A stretch of 64,000 nt of DNA, from positions 2,666,001-2,730,000 of the forward strand of contig OX595992.1 of assembly GCA_951394045.1 (NCBI GenBank). Reading direction: 5' to 3'. This document shows positions 55,829 through 64,000 of the stretch, piece after piece. Source of the stretch: Nitzschia sp. DOCU1 (Eukaryota; Bacillariophyta; Bacillariophyceae; Bacillariales; Bacillariaceae). The notes under the pieces are model-generated. The model did not search any database and had not been told where the DNA came from. It saw only the letters and a list, made by a program, of their open reading frames with translations. Within the stretch, counting starts at the first letter, position 1; every line of letters starts with the position of its first letter. A program made the translations under genes and the position numbers.

Positions 55829-56531
55829 GATAATGATGATAGCTACGGTAGTGTGATTATACTTGCTATTCACACAATGGAATGAAAACAAAAGATAGTG
55901 ATCGATTCGAGGAACGTCCAAAGGATAGGATTTGAATCGTTGATGAATGGTGCCGTATCTTTTTGGCAACCACGTCAATAGAGAAGCCGAGCGAAGAAAT
56001 GGAACATTCATTCCACGTGGAATATCCAATCAAAAACGCAAACAAAGAACGATAACCAGGGATTCGCCAGCAGCGATGGAACGTGGAATAACCAATCAAA
56101 AGCATTACAGTGCACCACGACTTACCACCGTATGCTACTACCGCTATTGGTACTACTCTAGAGGTACTAGTAGAGCACTCGTTTCTAAAGCTACTACTGT
56201 AGTTTACGGAAAGATATGCAGGAAATCTTACCGAATCTTCATAAATGACGACATGATAGAGAATGCTAAATAAATTAGAACGTCGCTCCCGCAACACCAT
56301 AATAACTTATTTTAAAGCCAAGTTATTGGCTACGTATAACGCTTACATCTTTCCGTAAAGTACGGTAGTAAAGGGCGCGACCAGAGTCGCTAGCTGCAAC
56401 TCCAAAAGGCAAACTATTGAATGTAATATAGCTTTAACATAAGTTGGTGGAATCCCCTATTGTAGTAGTAATACGAAAATCCCGAATGCCCACTCCAGGA
56501 TTGTTAGTGGCGCTGACTGCGCTGACAACTG
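55829..56531. other. Intergenic, oxidase promoter and cyclase gene 3' flank
   Basis: No gene is supported. It includes the duplicated promoter element listed separately. Confidence 0.5.
56010..56101. promoter_or_regulatory. Duplicated element with G-box and CCAAT upstream of the oxidase gene
   Basis: A 21-bp direct repeat (ACGTGGAATAnCCAATCAAAA) occurs at 56015-56035 and 56081-56101. The first copy extends into the perfect palindrome ATTCCACGTGGAAT (56010-56023), which contains the G-box CACGTG. They lie 180-275 bp upstream of the start of the plastid oxidase gene. Confidence 0.45.
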
Positions 56532-59500
56532 TTACATTGGCTTAAGTTTCATTTCCAGCTGGACTTCATACTCGCTATCATCGTCGCTAACACCATTTTC
56601 ATGCTCATCATCGTCATCCAAATTATCTCGTCCACTGCTATTCGTGGCAGTGGATCCTTGTTCCGGGTCTTGAACAAAGGTGACGGCATCCGGAAGCGGC
56701 TGCTTTTGTTGCATTTGGAGTTGAGACGTTCGTCGAATGGATCGAGACATTTCGGCGACAATTTCTTGGCCTTCTTGGTCCACATTTTCTTGAGATGCAG
56801 CATACACCGAATTGGCCACACGCTTGCGATTGATATTCTTGAGCATTTCATCCACAATTTCTTCCCCACGAGCTTCCCACTCTTTACGATTCTGAACGGC
56901 ATAGGACAAGTATTCGTCACTCGATACTCCAAAGACACCACATTCCTTCAATTTCTTGGCCAGCGGAATAATGTAGAAATCAAAGAATCCCATCTCGCCC
57001 TTGTACCAGCCTATAGAAGGATCATTGTCGAGACGACCGGCTTCCCAGGCACGATACAACTCTTGAAAGAGACGCTCGTTCCACTTGCGGTAGATATGCC
57101 AATGTTGCATAGTATGAGCCACATCCGAAGCTTGAATCAAGTGCTCAATCACAATCGTAGCCTTGCGATTGATATTCTGACGAGTGTCCTTGTCGTTATC
57201 GTCCGAGAAAGCATTGGCCCAGCGTGTGTTACGAAGCTCCTTCAAGTCCTTGTCCATGATATCCGTCGCTAATACAGTGTTGATGACGAGTTGACGGAAA
57301 CGCTTAAACTCGGCTTCGGTCGTATAAATTTGACGACGCAAATTGTCAAAACGGGGTTCCATGAGCAAGTCCCAAGCAATATCAATCGAGTTTTGTTCAG
57401 CGACGGATTTGTTCTTGTAGAGTTCCGCTAATGGATCCTGTTCTTTGACAAGCTGCATGTTGCTCACTCCCATGTGGTCGACATCGTGGATCAAGGCACT
57501 AAATACCACAGCAAATCGAGTCAATGGGTCGGATGTAATGCCATAGGTATGATCGTGCAAGGTTGTGTGGACTTCATCGACATCGGGAGCTTGAATGCGG
57601 CCCAAAAGTTTCACGACACTCATTGTCACGTGATTCGCATGAGGAAAGTTATGAAAGGCTGGCAAACCACAAGAAACATAGGAAAACAGCGTTAGCACAA
57701 ACGCCGCCACGACGCCATCACAGAATCCACGCCGCTATACTTACGATTGTCATGATACATGGACGCAATCGTTCGGACAAAGGTACGCAATTCCTCCAAG
57801 ACATCGTCACTCAATTTAATCTCTTCCGGCTTGAGCTTGGCCTCGCGTTCGGCGACAGCCACGTTGAACTCGGGCAATTCGATAATTTCTTTCACGTCAT
57901 CAATGACCGTCTTGTCGCCGGTATAAGTGGACGCCTGTTCCATTTGCAAGAGTTTATGAGTCGTTTCACTCTTGGTTTGCTGAGCTCGTCGACGAACTTC
58001 AATTTCTTGCAGCAAATCTGCCAACACTTCCACCGTCCAATCCGCAATACGATTTCGCTTGTCCGTGGCTCGGCCAGTATCATCCCGAGTCATGGAATTC
58101 ATACTCGAAGCGACGGATTGCGTATCCGACTCGGAAGCATAACCCGAACTTTCCTGCTTTTTATGGATCTTGAGTAGGAATGTAGTCAGCGTGCCCTTGC
58201 CCTTGGCTTCCACCTTGTCTTGACGGGGTTCGAACCAGTTGCCCTTGTTGTACATTTCCAATAGATCTGCCGTTTCTTGACTGATCTGGATGCGATTGGG
58301 AATGCCCGTGGATTCCATCTGTAGATGCAATAGAAAGAGAATGGTTGTGAGAATGTGCCGCTCTACATTTAACGTTGTCATCAACTTGATGCTTTGTAGT
58401 ACTCACTCTAGCCGCCGTATTCATGGTATCCCCAAACAGTTGAAATCGAGACTTTTCTCCTCGAAGAACACCGGCCACGACAGGTCCACTGTGAAGACCG
58501 ACTCGAAATCCTAAAGAAAGAGTGAGAATGGTATTGCCCGGGTGTTTGGTAGAAACGACGATTTCGTTGCGCAGCGACGTACCGAGTTCTGTTGTGTCAG
58601 GACCAAGTTCTACTTCTAGCTCTTGACAGAGACGATTCATTTCATTGATACAATCGGTAGCAAATTTACACATGACGACTGCATGATCTGGTCGTGGGTC
58701 AGGAAGACCACACACAGCAACATAACAATCGCCAATCACCTCGACTTTGAAAACTTTTCGACGTTTGGCAATCGCATCGAACTCGTGGTATATCGTCTCG
58801 AGCAAAACGAAGACCTGAGAAGGATCACGAGCCGAACTCCAAGCAGTAAAGCCAGCAATATCTCCAAACATAATGGTCGTCTGCAGGTTTCAGCAGAAAC
58901 AAGGACGACGAATTACGGGTTAGCCAAGATCCTTGATCCACTCATTCACAACACCCCTTCTAACACTCACCTCTGGAAACAAATCCGCAATCGGCTTGGA
59001 CTTGTCGGCAATACCAATTCCACGATGTTGTTGGGCTTGCTTGTGTTTTTCTCCATCGGCAGCTTCTTCATCATTGATGTATTGTCGCAATCCCGCCTTA
59101 CCAATCGCCCTGAGATTGTTTTGATCGGCTTCGACTTGTTCCAAAATTTTGGCTTGCACAGTCTTGGGAAACAACGACGAGACAATCAAATTTTGCTTCT
59201 TGGCCGTATTCATAATATTGTTTCGTTGACGCGTCATGAGTCGATCAAACAAGAAAAACAAAATGGAAGTAGCCAAAAAGACACTCAGTACGACCATGGC
59301 AAACCACAGGGGTTGGTTGCTTTCAAATTGATCTTGGAGTTGTTGGGTCGGATACACTGTCATGGTAAAACTACAAACGCCTTGAATTTCTTCCAATGCC
59401 ACCAATTCGGGTGGATTGGCAAAGTCGGCAAAGGGTGCCGAACGAGCCATATAATTAAAGGCCGTATCATGCACATCTTCCGTTGCCACCAAGGTTGCTT

Positions 59501-60886
59501 GAGGTCCAGCCACTTTGAAGGTGGCCGTCTGATTGCAGGAACTTTGCAAGACGACCATGACGGGGCGATCAGGATCACTGAGAATGTTTTCAAAAAACAA
59601 TTGCCAGGCAAAGATTTCAATCAAATTTCCCACGACAGGTGCTTCTTTTTCAAAGGAAGCAAAAATGGGATATCCAATGACCGCTTCCAATTTGAGCTCA
59701 TCCGTAAATTCATAGTCGTCAAACCAAATGGCCAAATTACAAACATCCAAAAACATTGGTTTTCGTGCCAAATCGACACTCCGAAGAGCAGGTTCCAAGT
59801 TGGGTTTGGCAAACAAGTCATGATTAATGTTTTGTGTGTCTTGTGCGGGAGGACCAGGACTATACGTCCAAAGTGGACTAAAGGGTCCATCGCGTGGCAA
59901 TAAGGGAATCCTCACATCTGGTTCATCTGGATCATCGGTATGTTCCAAGAAACGTGTGGTAGTAGGTTGCAACGAAATTGGATTCGCACTACTGTTGCAG
60001 GATTTGAGATAGGCATGGTCGGTATCGTCAGGAGCATAATCCCAAATAAAGGGCAAGATTGGTTCCGATTCGTTATAATCCAATCGCACAGCTTGATTAA
60101 TGTTTTCAATCCATCCTTGATTTTCTTCCGAATACGCCGCCCAATCCCCTAGTTCATTGGCTTGTACTAGTGGAGAATACGCCAATACCAAGGCGCCACT
60201 AGCATTTCTAGCCGTTCCAAATTGTTGTTCCATGTCGGGTAGAGTATGAAAACTTCTTGGATACACGCTCGAAAAGGATTGTTGTCCAATGCTGGAAGTC
60301 ATGGCAGTCGCCAGTCCGGCCATGATACGAAAGACCGATACGGCCTTGTCATTGGATAATTCCACGATTTCATTGGCCAAATCTTCAAACTATACGACAT
60401 GTAAAGTGAGTTCCTAGTGTTGCCACAGAATCCCTGAACTCGTAGTAGCAGCAAACTTACTTCGGAATTGAAATTGTCGGTATCTTCGGCCGATAATTTG
60501 AGATAGACACTCGTCGCCAAACCCGCCGCTGCTCCTCCTAGCGCCAGCAAAAAAAACCATCGAGCACAAGAAATCGCGGCAAAATCAAACCAGGTAATGC
60601 CAAACAATTCCAAATGCAATCGCTTGTCAATCGCAGCCTTGACATTGTGAGCCATGCCCTTGATACGCGTAGTAATCTTGGGCGATCCGCCTTCTGTAAA
60701 CTGCGAGGATCCCGCACTGCTATTGTCATTGAATTGATCGTCATCACTGAAATCGGCCGGCATGCGATGACCTTCTTCACTTCGTTCCGACGCCGTCATG
60801 ATGGCGCGAGACTTGACAATGGAGGCTTTGCGTAAAGATGACGCAGCAGCACTGCGGCGGCTTTCAGGACGTTCGGGGCCGGGCAT
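56532..60886 (-). CDS. Receptor-type nucleotidyl cyclase fused to a cyclic nucleotide phosphodiesterase
   Basis: Five exons, 60886-60461, 60389-58971, 58880-58407, 58318-57745 and 57658-56532, give 1339 aa (an ATG at 60952 in frame would add 22). Two membrane spans (about residues 105-135 and 503-525) enclose an extracellular sensor-like region of about 350 aa. The class III cyclase domain (about 610-800) has FGDIAGFT with a metal Asp, KVEVIGDCY, and FGDTMNTAARMESTG with the catalytic Asn and Arg. The Glu in KVEVIGD favours GTP; the partner position is Gln (SRFQLFGD) instead of the Cys of typical guanylyl cyclases. The C-terminal class I phosphodiesterase (about 960-1240) has NPFHNFPHANHV and HDVDHMG, the metal-binding His/Asp sites. 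So one polypeptide can make and break a cyclic nucleotide. Such fusions are known in diatoms and other stramenopiles, and in Seminavis one was linked to pheromone response. Confidence 0.93.
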
Positions 60887-61777
60887 GGTGGTTGATGTTA
60901 TTGACTGGCTGACTGACGGATGCAATACAAAAGAAAAGAGACTATTGAGCAATGGAGAGGCCGTCGAAAGAAGAATCGAAAGAAGAATGGCAAACTACCA
61001 TCCGTCAGTTGCATATGCGGAGAGCCAAAATGAATGAACAGGAATGCCAAGTAGACATTCTACGCAGAAAGGCATTTTGCTTCCTGGCCCAGCAAGAGAA
61101 AGGGGAGAAGAAGGGCCGTCGGATAATATGGGGAGAAACTTGTCAATCTATTATGTAATTTCATGACGTTCGGACAATTCTTCCATCCAAGGGCTATTGT
61201 ACAATTTGACAATTAGATTTGTGGATTGTGGCTTCGCCCTTCTGGAACGCAATTTCAAGGGCTATTGTAAAGAGTGACATAAAAAACGTGACTTCATTGC
61301 TGTTCTTGGCATCCGGCTCTGTCGCGAACGAATGTTTGTGACGTTTGAATACTGGTAGGCTCGCATGCAGAAACCTACTTCGTGACGTCATGGACTACAA
61401 AGACGCTGACGATGCTACCAATGAGTTGGTACCTTCTACCGAAAAGTATCATTGTACTTTTGTCAATACACACTAACTTTATACCATGGTACAACTTCGA
61501 ACTCCTACAAGAGTACCGGTAGATAAAGCATCAATGAGTGGCTTTCGAAATGGAACAGCTAGTAGGGCCTTGACCGATCGAAAGCCGTCCGAGGACGAAC
61601 GTCAACAACTTGTTTGCTTGTTGTACTACTACCGGTTGCTAGGTACTGTGACTCTTGCTGCCCCGCTGCGCCATTGCTCGCTCCTCGCCGTCGATATGAA
61701 GAACATCCTCGATTAAGAGGCGAGTTTTGTTGTTGCTCCTGCTTTACAATAGTACTACAACTAGTGGTTAGTAGTAG
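60887..61777. other. Upstream region of the cyclase gene with a TGACGTCA site
   Basis: No gene is supported. A perfect TGACGTCA lies at 61383-61390, about 500 bp upstream of the cyclase start. A plus-strand frame at 61486-61716 has no recognisable content. Confidence 0.45.
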
Positions 61778-62986
61778 CTACAAAGATGATGCCGATGCCG
61801 TAACATAGGCCAACCACAACAATACTCCATGAAGCAACTCTCCCAAGAGTTGAAGTTCGGGATAACGAGAGGCCATTCCGCACGAGACCAACGTCAAGAT
61901 GCCACAGAGACTCAACCACATGGCACTTGTAAATATCGTAGTGGATGAGCCACTACCAGACTCGCCACATAGTAGTATTGTCGATGGTGTTGTGGTGTCT
62001 TCCTCGAACATTGGCCAAAATGAGGACGACGACGACGACGACGATGCTAGAATGACCTTCATGGGAGCATCTGCAGCAAAAGAAGAGTCGCCCATTGTTG
62101 TTGTAGTGCACGCACCGCCGCCATTCACCACAAGGCCTCGGATTCCAATGACAAGCTCATACAAGACCAATAGAATCGGTGGCAATGCCATTTCCCACAG
62201 AGCTTCTGGTGCACAAGTATAGCTAAACGTTCCCGATAAATGGTTTCCCTTGTGCTTGTCAGACGTTCGCAAATCCACCGTCGTCAAGTGGTTCGAGTCA
62301 CAATACACATTCCACTTGATAAAATCCACCAAAGACCACGTATACAAAAGCCAGCAAATCCATTCTTGTTGTGTCGCGCTACTAGAGGACTCATCTTCTT
62401 GATTGTCGTTGAAGTATCGCATGGCCAGTTCCGTTACGGGAATGCCCAAGAGTGGCATGGAAGTGACGTGCCATACAAGGCGAAATTTGTGAAGTAGGCG
62501 TAGCCCAAGACTATTCTCGCCCATGTAAAGCCCCACGACGTTGACAGCATTGTCGTAAATCAACCCCAATTGGCTGAGATAGATGCAATAGAGGCCGATG
62601 GTTGTAGTTGTAGTTGGATCATGCGTTTGTTGAACAAGAAGAAACCACACCAGGATCATTGTGGCGAGTACGGCATTGATACTGTGCAAAAGGATTCCTC
62701 GAGGCAATGTACTTGCAGTTTGTAGCAAGTTTGCGACGGAAATGGAAGTGAATGGTGACACCTGGTGGCCGGCTGATGTTAGCGTTGTGACCTTGGTGTT
62801 GTCGTCTGCTTCTTCTTTCGAAAGAGAACCTCTTCTTCCCTCGTCCCCCAAGAAACGACGAGAGACTCCAGCATAGCTATACAATATCCATTGACTTTCG
62901 TCTTGAAAGGAACAAACGGATACAATTTCACGTCGTTGTTTGTACCATTGACGTCGTTTACTCGAAGAAAAGAAGAAGGGCAACAT
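61778..62986 (-). CDS. Multi-pass membrane protein of unknown function
   Basis: 402 aa, no intron seen, from the ATG at 62986. The N-terminal 90 residues are soluble and basic. Six or so hydrophobic spans follow (INAVLATMILVWFLLV, IGLYCIYLSQLGLIY, WHVTSMPLLGIPV, WICWLLYTWSLVDFI, MALPPILLVLYELVIGI, MWLSLCGILTLVSCG, LLHGVLLWLAYVT). A Ser run of nine residues lies in a loop around residue 320. Charged residues inside or near the spans (LHKFRLVWH, DFIKWN) may be functional. I recognise no family. Three CACGTG boxes lie 210-290 bp upstream. Confidence 0.65.
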   Translation of the reverse strand: MLPFFFSSSKRRQWYKQRREIVSVCSFQDESQWILYSYAGVSRRFLGDEGRRGSLSKEEADDNTKVTTLTSAGHQVSPFTSISVANLLQTASTLPRGILLHSINAVLATMILVWFLLVQQTHDPTTTTTIGLYCIYLSQLGLIYDNAVNVVGLYMGENSLGLRLLHKFRLVWHVTSMPLLGIPVTELAMRYFNDNQEDESSSSATQQEWICWLLYTWSLVDFIKWNVYCDSNHLTTVDLRTSDKHKGNHLSGTFSYTCAPEALWEMALPPILLVLYELVIGIRGLVVNGGGACTTTTMGDSSFAADAPMKVILASSSSSSSSFWPMFEEDTTTPSTILLCGESGSGSSTTIFTSAMWLSLCGILTLVSCGMASRYPELQLLGELLHGVLLWLAYVTASASSL

Positions 62987-63827
62987 GATAATGATGATGT
63001 TATTGTGGCTGCGGCTTCTGCTTCATAGCGATGATAAGAATAATGTCCTTTCGAATGTCATTCTGTCTTCCAATCCCATAGCTGATCATCAAACGCATCA
63101 TTCAATGATGCCAATGGAAGCATTACCCTTCGGGTTTCAGAGGAAAAGAACAATGGCATCCCCTTTTGGGCGGGGAGGCCGAATTTGCGATATGCCACGT
63201 GTTCTTATTGGGGGTGTTGTCGGTAGCAAGTTTTGGGGCAAACACGTGGTTGCGTCATTCGGGATTGATGGACACGTGTCATTACTTTTGCTGACTACCT
63301 GGACTAGCAAATCGTCGCTTTGACGAGCGACGTCATGTTGTCCGTCCGGTATTGGAGGCATGACCAAATGCCGGAACTTGGACCGAGAATAGTAGAAGTG
63401 ATGTGTTGCTTCTGCTAGTGACCGCGGCAACATCACTTTCGTCTTGCTATTACGTACAAGTACTACTACGTTTGAAGCAGCGAAAAGTGCGCGCTATCTA
63501 GAGTTAGCAGCTATTTGGGACGATTGGAAAGAAACATCTCGCCAAATTGTGACCGTAGTAAAGAGCGCAGCAAAGAAGTGTTTGAACTACTACTAAAAGG
63601 GGGTCTGGCTTCTCGGGGGGCGTCCTCGTCGCTGTAGTCTTGATGGTTCTAAAGGCAGCTAGCTAATGATATAGTTTCACAGTAATGCTCTATTATGGTT
63701 TATGTGTATGCAACAGGGCGGAAATTGGTGATACGTATAACAAAACTCAAGGACTCTGTCTTTTTTGGCTGCCTCCTCCTCGCTTCTCAAGAGTGAATAG
63801 GCGCGAGAAGTCATGACAGTCTGGTGG
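62987..63827. other. Intergenic
   Basis: No gene is supported. It holds the G-box cluster listed separately and the 3' flank of the partial gene at the window end. Confidence 0.5.
63196..63278. promoter_or_regulatory. Cluster of three CACGTG boxes
   Basis: CACGTG occurs at 63196-63201, 63243-63248 and 63273-63278, three times in 83 bp, upstream of the minus-strand gene starting at 62986. G-boxes bind bHLH or bZIP factors. Confidence 0.4.
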
Positions 63828-64000
63828 TTAGCTCAAAATTTCATCCAACTTGTTCCACCATTCCGTAGAAAAGATATCGGCTTCCGGCAATGCGTGTAGG
63901 CGTAACTTGGAGCCGTCGTCTGGTGCTACTTCTCGAGAAGCTTCTGACCCATCAAACATGGTTTGCGGAAACTTGGCCATTACGGAAGATAGCGACGCCA
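63828..64000 (-). CDS. C-terminal part of a gene cut by the window end
   Basis: A minus-strand frame enters from beyond 64000 and ends with TAA at 63830-63828. It encodes about 56 residues including MAKFPQTMFDGSEA, SKLRLHALPEADIF and STEWWNKLDEILS at the C-terminus. The composition looks coding. The family cannot be told from this piece. Confidence 0.45.
   Translation of the reverse strand, partial: ASLSSVMAKFPQTMFDGSEASREVAPDDGSKLRLHALPEADIFSTEWWNKLDEILS

Noticed and set aside
55829..56029. Upstream start at 56029 for the plastid oxidase
   Set aside because: It would place 67 residues before the signal peptide and hide the plastid presequence. The start at 55828 puts it at the N-terminus.
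58920..59903. Long plus-strand frame over the cyclase gene (up to 426 codons)
   Set aside because: It is a shadow of the minus-strand cyclase exons, which have intact catalytic motifs.

Overview
The window reads as nuclear DNA of a diatom, most likely a raphid pennate. The evidence is: short GT-AG introns of about 65-90 nt in most genes; plastid presequences with a signal peptide followed by an Ala-Phe motif (SANAFVP, CHAFTVAP); a silaffin-like Lys/Ser repeat protein; a plastid terminal oxidase; a receptor nucleotidyl cyclase fused to a phosphodiesterase; and Ty1/copia and Ty3/gypsy LTR retrotransposons. The species cannot be fixed from sequence alone.

Layout. 1-2.7 kb has no clear gene. 2.7-5.1 kb is a two-exon gene of unknown function on the minus strand. 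5.6-33.7 kb is a direct tandem duplication of a block of about 10-11 kb (copy A 5641-21515, copy B 22786-33710). Each block carries a giant secreted multi-exon gene on the minus strand (A: 19 exons, 2244 aa; B: 25 exons, 2364 aa). It consists of a signal peptide, a region of five Cys-motif repeats, a chain of LNR (Lin-12/Notch-like) repeats and a Pro/Ser/Thr tail. Each block also carries a small plastid membrane protein gene. An intact young Ty3/gypsy element (15685-21414) sits inside the intron of the copy A plastid gene, and that copy has also lost its presequence exon.

34.4-39.7 kb holds a silaffin-like gene, the succinate dehydrogenase flavoprotein gene and a secreted or membrane-anchored beta-sandwich-like protein. 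40563-46121 is an intact young Ty1/copia element with 157-bp LTRs and a 5-bp target duplication. 46.9-52.6 kb has a PhoX-like phosphatase (DUF839), an eight-span membrane protein and a Cys-rich secreted protein. 54.8-64 kb has the plastid terminal oxidase, the cyclase-phosphodiesterase, a membrane protein of unknown function and the 3' end of one more gene.

The most striking points are: (1) the LNR genes are built from exon-pair cassettes, all joined in phase 1 and all split at the same Tyr/Asp-Gly-Gly-Asp position, and the paralogues differ in cassette number; (2) both retrotransposons, from different superfamilies, have gag and pol in one frame separated by a single TGA, which suggests stop-codon readthrough; (3) the copia element has a 13-nt LTR segment complementary to the site right next to the LTR where the primer binds, which suggests self-priming; (4) there is a silaffin-like protein with KSTKxPSx repeats. 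Several neighbours encode exported proteins (two LNR giants, silaffin-like, beta-sandwich protein, PhoX-like, Cys-rich), so the locus is rich in cell-surface or cell-wall candidates. A shared pathway is not shown by the sequence.
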